This document shows, one piece after another, positions 42,409 through 50,683 of a DNA stretch of 64,000 bases (position 1 is its first letter; each line of letters begins with the position of its first letter). The DNA is from JAIBJN01 sp963830885 (GTDB taxonomy: Bacteria; Actinomycetota; Thermoleophilia; Gaiellales; Gaiellaceae). Made by a program: the position numbers and the translations under genes. Location: contig CAWHOA010000026.1 of the NCBI GenBank assembly GCA_963830885.1, forward strand, positions 1 through 64,000. The letters run 5' to 3'. The notes under the pieces are model-generated. The model searched no databases and was not told the DNA's origin. It saw nothing but the letters and a program-made list of their open reading frames with translations.

Positions 42409-43939
42409 CGCTCGCGCGGGCTGCGCTCGCCGCTCTCGAGGCGAGCCGCGCGCGCATCGACGACCTCAACGTCTATCCGGTCCCGGACGGGGACACGGGG
42501 ACGAACATGACCCTGACCGTGCGCGCGGCCGTCGACGCGCTCGAGCGAGACCCCGGCGCCGACGTCGGCCGCGCCGTCCTCATGGGCGCGCGGGGGAACT
42601 CCGGCGTGATCCTCTCGCAGCTCGTCGCGGGGGCGCTGCGGGAGGCTCCGGTGGAGGGGCCGGTCGACGCAGCTGCGCTCGCGCGGATCCTGCGGGGGGC
42701 GAGCGACGCCGGCTACGCAGCCGTGCGGAATCCGCAGGAGGGCACGATCCTGACGGTGGCACGGGCGCTCGCGGAGCGGGCCGAGGCGCTCGCGCGGGCC
42801 GACCCGCCCGTCGAGGAGGCGCTGGCCGACCTGCTCGCGGCCGGCGAGGTCGCCCTGGCGGCGACGACCGACCAGCTCGACGTCCTCAAGCAGGCGGGCG
42901 TCGTGGACGCGGGCGGCGCCGGGCTCCTGGAGATCATCCGCGGCATCGCCTCGTGCGTGCGCGGCGAGGAACTGCCCGAGCCGGCGCCGCTGCTGGAGCC
43001 GATCCCGTTCGAGGCCGTCCACCAGGAGCTGTCCCGGTTCCGCTACTGCACCTCGTTCTTCGTCGAGGGGGAGGCGGTCGACCCGGTCGCGCTCGAGGCG
43101 GAGCTGACCAAGATGGGCGACTCCCTGCTCGTCGTCGGCGGGCCGGGCGCGGTGAAGGCGCACGTCCACACCGACGACCCCGGCGGCGCGCTCGCGCTCG
43201 CCACCGCGGTCGGGGTGATCGAGGAGGTGGACGTCAAGAACATGCACGTCCAGACCGTGGAGCGCGCGGAGCGCATTCTCATCGCCGAGGAGCCGTCTGC
43301 GGCGTCGTCGCGGTCTGCGCGGGGGACGGCAACCGGCGCCTGTTCGAGAGCCTCGGCGCGGTCTGCGTCGAGGGCGGGCAGTCGATGAATCCGGCCACCG
43401 CGGAGATCGTCGCCGCGATCGAGGAACTCCCCGCGGCCGGGGCGATCGTGCTCCCGAACAACAAGAACGTCATCCTCGCCGCCGAGCAGGCGGTCGGTGC
43501 GGCCGGCCGTGCGGCGCGCCTCGTCCCGACGCGCTCGATGCAGGCAGGGCTGGGCGCGATGGTCGCCTTCGACCCGACCCGGCCTGCGGAGGCGAACCAC
43601 GCCGAGATGGAGGCCGCGGCCGCGGGCGTGCGCGCCGGGGCCGTCACGCGGGCTTCGCGCGACGCCGTGGTCGGCGATCTCGCCGTGGAGGAGGGCCAGT
43701 TCCTGGGCCTGCTCGACGGGGAACCGGTCAGCGTGGGCCCGGTGCTGCAGCCGGTTGCCCGCGAGGTGCTGGAGCGCCTCCTCGAGGACGGCCCCGACGT
43801 CCTCACGATCCTCGTCGGCGAGAGCGGGGAGGGGGTCGACGACCTCGTGGCGTTCCTCGGCGAGCTGCATCCGGAGCTCGAGGTCGAGGTCCACGACGGC
43901 GGCCAGCCCCACTATCCCCTTCTGTTCGGCGCCGAATAG
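42372..43939 (+). CDS. fakA: Fatty acid kinase catalytic subunit FakA-like (DhaL/DAK2 domain), frameshifted
   Basis: FakA phosphorylates fatty acids held by FakB/DegV proteins to feed acyl-phosphate into phospholipid synthesis. The N-terminal DhaL domain has the nucleotide loop NVYPVPDGDTGTNMTLTVRA, then GARGNSGVILSQLVAGAL and the QAGVVDAGGAGLLEII motif. The middle and C-terminal parts have RYCTSFFVEGEAVD, VVAVCAGDGNRRLFESLGAV, VLPNNKNVILAAEQA and PTRSMQAGLGAMVAFDP. One base seems lost near 43294 (EEP to VCGVVAVC). The only in-frame canonical start is GTG 42372, inside rpmB. It is about 522 residues, normal for the family. Confidence 0.88.
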
Positions 43940-43944
43940 GCCGA

Positions 43945-43950
43945 TATCCT
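43945..43950 (+). promoter_or_regulatory. -10 box TATCCT before the response regulator gene
   Basis: TATCCT lies 8 bases before GTG 43959 in a 19-base gap after fakA, suggesting an internal leaderless start within the fak cluster. Confidence 0.45.
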
Positions 43951-43958
43951 GAGCAGAC

Positions 43959-44351
43959 GTGGCAGGCGATCCGATCACCGTCGTCCTCGTCGAGGACAAC
44001 GATGTCTTCCGCGAGTCGCTCGAGCTCCTGCTCGGGACCGTGCCCGACCTGCACGTGGCCGCGGCCGTGCCTGACGGGCGGAGCGCGCTGGAGGTCTGCA
44101 CCCGTCTCGAGCCCGACGTCGTCCTGCTCGACTACCGCCTGCCCGAGCTCGACGGGGTGGAGACGACCGTGGCGATCGGCGCTGCCTGCCCCCAGACTGC
44201 GGTCGTCGTCCTCACCGCCACGGCCGAGAGCGAGGAGATCGACGCGCTCTACGAGGCCGGCGCGGTCGCCTGCCTGACGAAGGACCGGGAGCTGGACGAG
44301 ATCGTCGGCGCCGTGAGAGACGCCGCGGAGCGCGGTGCAGCTCTCCGCTGA
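43959..44351 (+). CDS. Single-domain response regulator
   Basis: This 130-residue stand-alone receiver domain has acidic residues in VVLVEDNDVFRESLE, phospho-acceptor D58 in VVLLDYRLPELDG, the conserved Thr in VVVLTATAE and Lys in ACLTKDRELDEIV. There is no output domain; after the receiver only a short helix remains. It lies between fakA and fakB and overlaps fakB by 17 bases. No histidine kinase is in the window, so its partner is unknown. A link between signalling and fatty-acid uptake is inference from position. Confidence 0.9.
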   Translation: MAGDPITVVLVEDNDVFRESLELLLGTVPDLHVAAAVPDGRSALEVCTRLEPDVVLLDYRLPELDGVETTVAIGAACPQTAVVVLTATAESEEIDALYEAGAVACLTKDRELDEIVGAVRDAAERGAALR

Positions 44352-45198
44352 GAACACCGCCATCGTCCTCGACTCCACGGCCGACTGCCCGGACCCGCAG
44401 GCGCGCCATGCCAACTGGCGGATGGTCCCGCTCTACGTGCGCTTCGGCGACGAGACGCTGCGGGAATACGTCGACATCACGCCGGAGGAGTTCTACCGCC
44501 GGCTCAGGGAATCGCCGGAGCCGCCGAAGAGCTCCCAGCCGACGCCGGCCGACTTCGCCGCGGTCTACGAGGAGCTCGCCGGCTACGAGCGGATCGTCGC
44601 CGTCCTGCTCTCCGCGAAGCTCTCGGGGACGTTCGAGAGCGCCAGGCTCGCCGCCGAGTCGTCGGGCAGGGAGGCGACCCTGGTCGACTCCGGGGTCATC
44701 TGCGGCGGCGCGGTCATCCTCGCCGACGCGCTGCAGCGCCGCCTCGAGCGGGGCACGACCGAGGAGGAGCTGCTGGCGGTCGTCGAGCGGTTCAGACGCA
44801 CGCGCGGCCTTCTCTTCACGGTCGAGACCCTGGAGTACCTCGTCCGCGGCGGCCGCGTCGGCAAGGCGTCAGGGCTCGCCGGCCAGCTCCTCAACGTGAA
44901 GCCGATCCTGCACTTCGACGACGGCGAGGTGGCGCCGCTCAAGCGCGTCCGCGGCCGCGCGAAGGCGCTGGCCGAGTTCGAGGCGATGTTCCTGGAGGCG
45001 ACGGAGGACTCCCCCGACCTGCACGTCGGCGTCGGCCACGCGGACGCGCCCGCTGACGCGGCGAAGCTCGTCGAGCGCCTCCGGGCCGCCCGCCCGGCCG
45101 CGTCGCTCGACATCGTCACCACGCTCGGCCCCGTCATCGGCACCCACGGCGGCCCGGGCACCCTGGGTCTCTTCTGGTTCCAGGACGAGCCGGTCTGA
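44335..45198 (+). CDS. fakB: DegV-family fatty-acid-binding protein (FakB-like)
   Basis: This 287-residue two-domain DegV protein has AIVLDSTADCPDP at the N-terminus, PLYVRFGDETLREYVDITPE, the lipid-site SSQPTPADFAAVYEEL, LLSAKLSGTFESARLA, and GLLFTVETLEYLVRGGRVGK with KPILHFDDGEV. It presents a bound fatty acid to FakA. The GTG at 44335 lies inside the response regulator gene (17-base overlap). A GACGCGAAAGCGTC hairpin right at the stop ends the cluster. Confidence 0.92.
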   Translation: MQLSAENTAIVLDSTADCPDPQARHANWRMVPLYVRFGDETLREYVDITPEEFYRRLRESPEPPKSSQPTPADFAAVYEELAGYERIVAVLLSAKLSGTFESARLAAESSGREATLVDSGVICGGAVILADALQRRLERGTTEEELLAVVERFRRTRGLLFTVETLEYLVRGGRVGKASGLAGQLLNVKPILHFDDGEVAPLKRVRGRAKALAEFEAMFLEATEDSPDLHVGVGHADAPADAAKLVERLRAARPAASLDIVTTLGPVIGTHGGPGTLGLFWFQDEPV

Positions 45199-45210
45199 CG
45201 CGAAAGCGTC
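45197..45210 (+). terminator. GNRA-loop hairpin at the end of fakB
   Basis: GACGC-GAAA-GCGTC is a perfect five-pair stem with a GAAA tetraloop and overlaps the TGA stop. The remaining 150 bases to the convergent gene hold a palindrome GGGGTCAGACCCC (45249-45261) and no gene. Confidence 0.5.
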
Positions 45211-45357
45211 GCGGCTCCTCCACGGACGCGTCCCCGCCGGCCACGGCCGGGGTCAGACCCCTGACATGGCCCACGTGGCCGGTAGCGGACGGAGCCATGC
45301 GGGTGACGCCTGTCCGAACGGGCGCAGGGAGGCCACCTCGAGGCTGTGGAAGGACGC

Positions 45358-45981
45358 CTAGGCGGCCGTTCGGGCCAGAAGGGCGCGGATCTCCGCCTTC
45401 GGATCCGACGTGATCGCGCTGCCGTGGTCGAGGCACAGGACGTCGAAGTCGACGTCGAGCAACGCCTCCACGGTCCTCCGGGTCTGCGGCGGGTCGTCGT
45501 GGTACTGGAGGGGGACGAAGTCGAGGCCGCGACCGCTGTAGTTCGTCAGCAGGTCGGAACAGAAGAGGACACCCGGCTCGCCCTCGAGCAGGAACGAGAA
45601 GTGCACCTCCTCCGGCCCCGGCGTGTGCACGGCCCGCAGGCCTCCGGGCAGCAGGTCACCGGCGCGGTAGCGCTCGTCCGGCTCCTCCTCCATCGGCCGG
45701 GTGCCCTCCGGCGCCCACACGGGCGCGCCGAGCTCCCGCCGGTAGCGCCAGGACGAGCGCTGGTGGCATTGCGCGGTGAGCAGGATCGCGGCCACCGGCC
45801 CGAGCGCCGCGAGCGCCTCCGGCGCGAGCCGCACCGGGTCGAGCAGGACAGTGCCGTTCGATCCGCTGACTGCGTGCCCGGTGCTCTCCGCGCCGCCGAT
45901 CCGCTCGTTGGCGACGCCCCAGCGCCAGACGCCGGGGACGACCTCCTCGGCAGCCGCCGCGATCGCGTTCGGCTCGGCCAT
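45358..45981 (-). CDS. Metallo-beta-lactamase-fold protein with altered metal motif
   Basis: This 207-residue protein has the beta-lactamase fold pattern: NGTVLLDPVRL, then AAILLTAQCHQRSSWRYRRE, RAVHTPGPEEVHFSFLLEG, VLFCSDLLTN and VLCLDHGSAI. Later metal-site residues H119, D143 and H186 are present, but the first motif, normally HxHxDH, reads QCHQRS (residues 71-76). It may bind one metal or none, so hydrolase activity is doubtful. ATG 45981 is 21 bases from the divergent cupin gene. A long antisense frame against recG was discarded. Confidence 0.8.
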   Translation of the reverse strand: MAEPNAIAAAAEEVVPGVWRWGVANERIGGAESTGHAVSGSNGTVLLDPVRLAPEALAALGPVAAILLTAQCHQRSSWRYRRELGAPVWAPEGTRPMEEEPDERYRAGDLLPGGLRAVHTPGPEEVHFSFLLEGEPGVLFCSDLLTNYSGRGLDFVPLQYHDDPPQTRRTVEALLDVDFDVLCLDHGSAITSDPKAEIRALLARTAA

Positions 45982-45988
45982 GCGGCGG

Positions 45989-45995
45989 TATCGTA
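45989..45995. promoter_or_regulatory. Overlapping divergent -10 boxes
   Basis: TATCGTA reads TATCGT toward the cupin gene (8 bases before GTG 46003) and TACGAT toward the metallo-beta-lactamase-like gene (8 bases before ATG 45981). The whole 21-base gap is therefore a pair of interlocked leaderless promoters that could not both be bound by RNA polymerase at once. Confidence 0.5.
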
Positions 45996-46002
45996 GGCGA
46001 CC

Positions 46003-46935
46003 GTGCAGTACCTGACGCACTGGGACGACGTCGGCGGCCTTCGCCGCGATGTCGGGCACCTCGTCGCCACGTGGCGCAACCTCGGCCGCGCCGCCGGCAC
46101 CCTGGGGGTCGGCGTTCAGCGGGTCGACGTCGAGCCCGGCCGTTGGTCGACGCCCGTCCACGTGGAGGGAGCGTCCGAGGAGATCTTCTACGTGCTCGAG
46201 GGCTCCGGGCTCTCCTGGCAGGACGGCGCCGTGTACGAGATCGGCAGCGGCGACTGCCTCGTCCACCTTCCTCACCGGGAGGCTCACACGCTGCGAGCCG
46301 GTCCCGAGGGCCTGAGTGTCCTCGCCTTCGGCCACCGCATTCGCCACGGGAATACGGTGCTCCCGCGCGCCGGCGTGGCCTGGCTGTTTCCGGCCTACGT
46401 GGACGTGACGACGATCGGCGAGCAGCGCCATCCGTACAACCGCGAGGCCGAGGCCGGCGAGCCCGAGGCGGGGGAACCGCAGACGCGCCCTTCCTCCATC
46501 GTCAACGTCGAGGAGGTCGAGCCGTATGTGACTGAGCACAGCGAATCGCTGATCCACGACCGCGACCTCGGTAGGGCCGTCGGCTCGGAGCGCACGGGGA
46601 TCTCCCACGTGACCATCCCGGCCGGTCGCCTGGGCTACCCGCCCCATTGCCACTCGTCCGAGGAGGAGATCTTCGTCGTCCTCGCCGGCGACGGCGCGCT
46701 CGTCCTCGGCGATGAGGACTACGCGGTGCGGCCCGGCTGCGTCGTCGGGCGCCCGCCGGGGACGCGGGTCCCGCACTCGTTCCGCGCGGGCGCGACCGAC
46801 CTCGTCTACCTCGCCTACGGGACGAGGGAGCCGAACGACATCGCCTACTATCCCCGCTCGGGCAAGGTCAGCCTGCGCGGCGTCGGCGTCATGGGGCGGA
46901 TCGAGCCCCTGGGCTACTGGGACGGCGAGCCGTAG
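46003..46935 (+). CDS. Bicupin protein
   Basis: This 310-residue protein has two cupin domains. The first has STPVHVEGASEEIFYVLEGS and LVHLPHREAHTLRAG. The second has YPPHCHSSEEEIFVVLAGDG and VVGRPPGTRVPHSFRAG. The second domain keeps the metal-binding HxHx(3,4)E pattern and the later His, while the first has only one His in motif 1. The reaction is unknown; bicupins include dioxygenases, decarboxylases and isomerases. It is divergent from a metallo-beta-lactamase-like gene, possibly in a shared pathway. Confidence 0.85.
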   Translation: MQYLTHWDDVGGLRRDVGHLVATWRNLGRAAGTLGVGVQRVDVEPGRWSTPVHVEGASEEIFYVLEGSGLSWQDGAVYEIGSGDCLVHLPHREAHTLRAGPEGLSVLAFGHRIRHGNTVLPRAGVAWLFPAYVDVTTIGEQRHPYNREAEAGEPEAGEPQTRPSSIVNVEEVEPYVTEHSESLIHDRDLGRAVGSERTGISHVTIPAGRLGYPPHCHSSEEEIFVVLAGDGALVLGDEDYAVRPGCVVGRPPGTRVPHSFRAGATDLVYLAYGTREPNDIAYYPRSGKVSLRGVGVMGRIEPLGYWDGEP

Positions 46936-49026
46936 CCGTCGCCGCGTCCGGGTTCGCCGGCGAGGACACCGGCCCGCCACGGGCCCGCCGGCGCGCCGAC
47001 CCGGAGGCGCCGGTCGAGACGCTCGCAGGCGTCGGGCCGACGAGTCGCCGAGCGGCTGGAGCGGCTCGGCCTGCGCACCGTGCGCGACCTGGCCGAGCAC
47101 ATCCCGCGCGCCTACCTCGACTGGGAGCAGGTGGCGAGCTTCGGCGACCTCTCCGCCGGGGAGGAGGCGACCGTCCGCTGCACGCTGGAGCGCGTCCGCC
47201 TGCGCCCGACGCGTCGGCGGAACCTGAAGATCGTGGAGGGGGTCGTCGTCGACGCGGCCGGGGTGCGCGAGACCGCGATCTGGTTCAACCAGGCGTATCT
47301 GGCGAAGCTCGACGCCGGCACCGAGCTGCTCCTGCACGGGACGCGTGAGCTCGGCGGCGGCTTCAAGGTGGCCCGCACCGAGGTGCGCGGCACCGGCCTC
47401 CACACGGTCGGCCTCGTCCCCGAGTACCGGGCGAGCGAGGAGGTGCCCAGCTTCCGCCTGCGCGGCTACGTCGAGGCGGCTCTGCCCCGCGTGCGCTTCT
47501 TCCCCGACCCGCTCCCGGCCCGCCTGCGCCACGAGGAGGGCCTGCCGCTCCGGGCGGACGCACTCGTCGCCGCGCACCGGCCGCGCGACCGCGGCGAGGC
47601 CGAGGGCGCGCGCGAGCGACTGGCCTTCGAGGAGCTGCTCGCCCTCCAGCTCGGCTTCCAGGAGCGCCGACGCGAGCTGGAGCAGGAGGCGGGCGCGCCG
47701 GCGCTCCCGGACGAAGGCGAGCTGATCTCCCGCTACCGCGCCGCGCTGCCCTTCACGCTGACGCCCGAGCAGGAGCACGCCGTCGCCGAGATCCGCGCCG
47801 ACCTCGGCGACACGAAGCCCATGCAGCGGCTCCTGCAGGGCGACGTCGGCTCCGGCAAGACGGTCGTGGCGCTCTACGCGCTCCTGCGCGCCGTCGAGGC
47901 CGGCCTTCAGGGCGCGCTGATGGCCCCTACGGAGACGCTGGCCGAGCAGCACTTCCTCACCGTGGAGGGGATCTGCAACGAGCTCGGGGTGCGCTGCGAG
48001 CTCCTCACCAGCTCCGTCCCGGCGGCGCAGCGGCGGGCCGTGCGCGACCGCCTGGCGAGCGGGGAGACCGACCTCGCCGTCGGCACGCACGCGCTCATCC
48101 AGGACGAGGTCGAGTTCCGCTCCCTCGCCGTCGCCGTCGTCGACGAGCAGCATCGCTTTGGGGTCGAGCAGCGGCGCGCGCTCGGCAGGACGACGCCGCA
48201 CGTGCTCCACATGACCGCGACCCCGATCCCGCGCACGCTGGCGCAGACCGTCTTCGGCGACCTCGACGTCACCGAGATCGCCAGGCCCCCGGCGAACCGC
48301 AAGCCGGTGATCACGCGCTGGGTCGGGCACGAGCGCAGCGGCGAGGCCTATACCCGCCTGCGCCGGCACCTGGAGGAGGGGCGGCAGGCCTACGTCGTCT
48401 GCCCCCTCGTGTCGGAGTCGGAGACGATCGAGGCGCGCGCCGCCGAGCAGGAGGCCGAGCGCCTGCGAGAGCACGAGCTGCGCGGCCTCCGTGTCGGCGT
48501 CCTCCACGGGAAGCTGAAGACGGCGGCGCGGCGCGACGTCATGGACGCCTTCAAGCGCCGCGAGCTCGACGTTCTCGTCGCTACGACCGTGATCGAGGTC
48601 GGCGTCGACGTCCCCAACGCCACGATCATGATCGTGCAGGAAGCCGACCGTTTCGGGCTCGCCCAGCTCCATCAGCTGCGCGGCCGCGTCGGGCGCGGCG
48701 GAGAGCAGTCCTACTGCCTGCTCGTCTCCCGCCCGAAGGAAGAGCTGACGGAGGACGCAGCCCGGCGGCTGGAGGCGCTCGTCGAGACGGTGGACGGCTT
48801 CGAGCTCGCCGAGGTCGACCTGGAGCTGCGCGGCGAGGGCCAGCTCCTCGGCGTGCGCCAGTCGGGGTACTCGGACCTCAAGTTCGCGCGGCTGGCCAGA
48901 GACCGGCGCCTGATCGCGAAGGCCCGCGCGTGGTCGGAGCAGCTCGTCGACGCAGAGGGCTCGATCGTCGAGCCACTGCGCCGAGAGGCGGAGAGGCTGG
49001 ATGAGGATCGTCGCGGGTTCGCGTAA
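46936..49026 (+). CDS. recG: ATP-dependent DNA helicase RecG, start unresolved
   Basis: RecG processes branched DNA at stalled forks. The wedge domain has VRCTLERVRLRPTRRRNLKI and ETAIWFNQAYLAKLD. The helicase core has FTLTPEQEHAVAEI, Walker A GDVGSGKTVVALYAL, APTETLAEQHF, DEQHRFGVEQR, MTATPIPRTLAQTVFGDLDV, ATTVIEVGVDVPNATIMIV and QLRGRVGRGGEQSYCLL. Sense enters from another frame near 47041 (ETLAGVGP to VAERLERLGLRTV). I find no ATG/GTG/TTG start in that upstream frame after the cupin stop, so the given start is approximate; GTG 47080 is the first canonical codon. It overlaps rsmD by 26 bases. Confidence 0.92.
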   Translation, partial: PSPRPGSPARTPARHGPAGAPTRRRRSRRSQASGRRVAERLERLGLRTVRDLAEHIPRAYLDWEQVASFGDLSAGEEATVRCTLERVRLRPTRRRNLKIVEGVVVDAAGVRETAIWFNQAYLAKLDAGTELLLHGTRELGGGFKVARTEVRGTGLHTVGLVPEYRASEEVPSFRLRGYVEAALPRVRFFPDPLPARLRHEEGLPLRADALVAAHRPRDRGEAEGARERLAFEELLALQLGFQERRRELEQEAGAPALPDEGELISRYRAALPFTLTPEQEHAVAEIRADLGDTKPMQRLLQGDVGSGKTVVALYALLRAVEAGLQGALMAPTETLAEQHFLTVEGICNELGVRCELLTSSVPAAQRRAVRDRLASGETDLAVGTHALIQDEVEFRSLAVAVVDEQHRFGVEQRRALGRTTPHVLHMTATPIPRTLAQTVFGDLDVTEIARPPANRKPVITRWVGHERSGEAYTRLRRHLEEGRQAYVVCPLVSESETIEARAAEQEAERLREHELRGLRVGVLHGKLKTAARRDVMDAFKRRELDVLVATTVIEVGVDVPNATIMIVQEADRFGLAQLHQLRGRVGRGGEQSYCLLVSRPKEELTEDAARRLEALVETVDGFELAEVDLELRGEGQLLGVRQSGYSDLKFARLARDRRLIAKARAWSEQLVDAEGSIVEPLRREAERLDEDRRGFA

Positions 49027-49540
49027 GGGCGCGCGCATCTTCGCACCGAAGGGCCTCGACACGAGGCCCACGGGCGACCGCGTGCGCGAGGCCGTCTTCA
49101 ACCTGCTCGGGCCAGTGGACGACGCCGACGTGCTCGACCTGTACGCGGGCTCGGGCGCGATGGGGCTCGAGGCGCTCTCGCGCGGCGCCCGCCGGGTGAC
49201 GTTCGTCGAGTCCGACCGCGAGGCCGCCGAGACGATCCTCAGGAACCTCGACAAGCTCAGGCTCGAAGGCGCCGTCGTGCTCCGCGAGGACGCCGGCCGC
49301 AAGCTGGCCGCCGACGCGGTACGGGGCAGGCGTTACGATCTCGTGCTGGTCGACCCCCCGTACGCCATGCTGGCCCGCATCCTGCCAACGCTCGCCGCCC
49401 ACCTGCCTGCCGTGCTCTCCGAGAGCGGAGTCGCGGTCGTCGAGTCGGACGCGCGCGACGAGCCCGACCTCCCGCTGCCGAAGCGCACGAGCCGCCGCTA
49501 CGGCTCCTCGCGCGTGACGGTCTTCGAGGCGCCACGGTGA
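49001..49540 (+). CDS. rsmD: 16S rRNA m2G966 methyltransferase RsmD
   Basis: This 179-residue methyltransferase starts MRIVAGSRKGARIFAPKG, then RPTGDRVREAVFNLL. The SAM-binding motif is VLDLYAGSGAMGLEALSRGA, and the catalytic DPPY is in LVLVDPPYAML. The start lies inside recG and the end is coupled to coaD by GTGA; the recG-rsmD-coaD order is conserved in Gram-positive bacteria. Confidence 0.95.
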   Translation: MRIVAGSRKGARIFAPKGLDTRPTGDRVREAVFNLLGPVDDADVLDLYAGSGAMGLEALSRGARRVTFVESDREAAETILRNLDKLRLEGAVVLREDAGRKLAADAVRGRRYDLVLVDPPYAMLARILPTLAAHLPAVLSESGVAVVESDARDEPDLPLPKRTSRRYGSSRVTVFEAPR

Positions 49541-50067
49541 GCAGCTCCGATCCGGTCACCTGCATCTGCCCGGGGAGCTACGACCCGGTCACGAACGGCC
49601 ACCTCGACATCATCAGGCGCGCGGCCGGCATCTTCGAGCAGGTCGTCGTCGGGGTCGTGCGGGACCCGCAGCACAAGTCGACGATGTTCTCGGTGGACGA
49701 GCGTGTCGGGTTCCTCCGCGAGGCGCTTGCGGACACCCCGAACGTCCAGGTGGAGGTCTTCTCCGACCTCGTCGTCGAGTTCGCGCGGCGGTTCGGGGCC
49801 CGCACCATGGTCAAGGGCCTCCGCGCCATCTCGGACTTCGAGTGGGAGTTCCAGATGCACCATCTGAACCGCAATCTGGCGCCCGAGGTCGAGACGATGT
49901 ACCTGATGTCGAGCCCGCAGTACAGCTTCCTCTCCTCGAGCGGCGTCAAGGAGGTCGCCTCCTTCGGAGGCAACGTGGACGACCTCGTTCCGGGCCCCGT
50001 CGCACGGCGCTTCCGGGAGCTCTTCCCGCAGGGAAGGCCCGGCGCGCCCGTCAGCCCGCAAGAGTAG
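49537..50067 (+). CDS. coaD: Phosphopantetheine adenylyltransferase
   Basis: This 176-residue enzyme adenylates 4'-phosphopantetheine in coenzyme A synthesis. The T/HxGH motif is in CPGSYDPVTNGHLDIIRRA, then VVGVVRDPQHKSTMFSVDER, MVKGLRAISDFEWEFQM and the C-terminal YSFLSSSGVKEVASFGG. The N-terminus and length match the family. It supplies CoA, and hence the 4'-phosphopantetheine arm of the acyl carrier protein encoded downstream. It starts at GTG, overlapping rsmD by 4 bases. Confidence 0.96.
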   Translation: MSSSDPVTCICPGSYDPVTNGHLDIIRRAAGIFEQVVVGVVRDPQHKSTMFSVDERVGFLREALADTPNVQVEVFSDLVVEFARRFGARTMVKGLRAISDFEWEFQMHHLNRNLAPEVETMYLMSSPQYSFLSSSGVKEVASFGGNVDDLVPGPVARRFRELFPQGRPGAPVSPQE

Positions 50068-50070
50068 ACT
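50065..50070 (+). promoter_or_regulatory. -10 box TAGACT of sepIVA (leaderless)
   Basis: TAGACT overlaps the coaD stop (TAG 50065-50067) and lies 7 bases before ATG 50078; no Shine-Dalgarno sequence is present. Confidence 0.55.
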
Positions 50071-50077
50071 CATTCGC

Positions 50078-50569
50078 ATGGACGTTCTCGTTCTCATCGA
50101 CAAGCTGGACGACCTCGTGCACAACGCGAAGGCCGTTCCCCTCACCGATCAGGTGCGGATCGACCGCGAGGAGATCTACGACATCCTCGACCAGATGCGC
50201 GCCACGATCCCCGAGGAGATCAAGCAGGCGCGCTGGATCGTGAAGGAGCGCCAGGAGATGCTGGCCGAGGCCAAGCGCGAGGCCGACCGCATCCTGGGCG
50301 AGGCGCGCGAGCAGGCCGTCCGGGAGGCGTCGCAGACCGAGATCGCCAAGCTGGCCGAGCGCCAGGCGCAGGAGATCGTCGAGGAGGCCCGCCGTCAGGC
50401 GCGCGAGACGCGCCTCGAGATGGAAGACTGGGCCGACTCCATCCTCTCCACCCTCGAGGTCAACCTGGACAAGTTCCTGGGCGCCGTACGCCGGGGCCGC
50501 GAGCGGCTCCACGAGCGCTCCCAGGAGACGGTCGTCGCCGACCTGGCCGACGACCAGACCGCCGTCTAG
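50078..50569 (+). CDS. sepIVA: SepIVA/DivIVA-like coiled-coil protein
   Basis: This 163-residue, strongly helical protein has an N-terminal segment DVLVLIDKLDDLVHNAKAVP, then VRIDREEIYDILDQMRATIP and a long charged coiled coil (EAKREADRILGEAREQAVRE, QAQEIVEEARRQARETRLE). Mycobacterial SepIVA is encoded just upstream of the DUF177 and rnc genes and has the same opening, so I infer a septal or growth-zone factor. Automatic pipelines often call such proteins 'ATP synthase subunit b-like'; no membrane anchor is present. Its TAG stop lies in repeat copy H. Confidence 0.8.
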   Translation: MDVLVLIDKLDDLVHNAKAVPLTDQVRIDREEIYDILDQMRATIPEEIKQARWIVKERQEMLAEAKREADRILGEAREQAVREASQTEIAKLAERQAQEIVEEARRQARETRLEMEDWADSILSTLEVNLDKFLGAVRRGRERLHERSQETVVADLADDQTAV

Positions 50570-50652
50570 ACTCGAACCCCTTCCGAAACGAAGCCCTGTG
50601 CCGCCGGGCAGCGCTGGCCGGCGACGAGCCGTCATTCCGGAAGGGGTTCGAA
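50566..50652 (+). repeat. Family-2 hairpin element (copy H) between sepIVA and yceD
   Basis: The left arm TCGAACCCCTTCCG pairs exactly with CGGAAGGGGTTCGA. The interior AACGAAGCCCTGTGCCGCC matches the GTGCCGCC core of copy G. The upstream CTAG contains the sepIVA stop. The long perfect stem could also act as a terminator. Confidence 0.8.
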
Positions 50653-50683
50653 AACTTCGAGTTACCTTCGCTACGGTGAAGGC

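Noticed and set aside
45249..45261. GGGGTCAGACCCC palindrome
   Set aside because: A simple palindrome of a type common in many genomes. A single copy was seen here, and no function can be argued from it.
45358..49302. 1314-codon minus-strand open frame opposite recG
   Set aside because: It is the antisense shadow of recG and the cupin gene, rich in Arg/Pro/Ala without domains. Only its last 207 codons (metallo-beta-lactamase-like protein) are real.
50638..50660. tRNA T-arm-like GGTTCGAA
   Set aside because: It is the right arm of the family-2 hairpin. No acceptor or anticodon stem surrounds it. No tRNA was found anywhere in the window.
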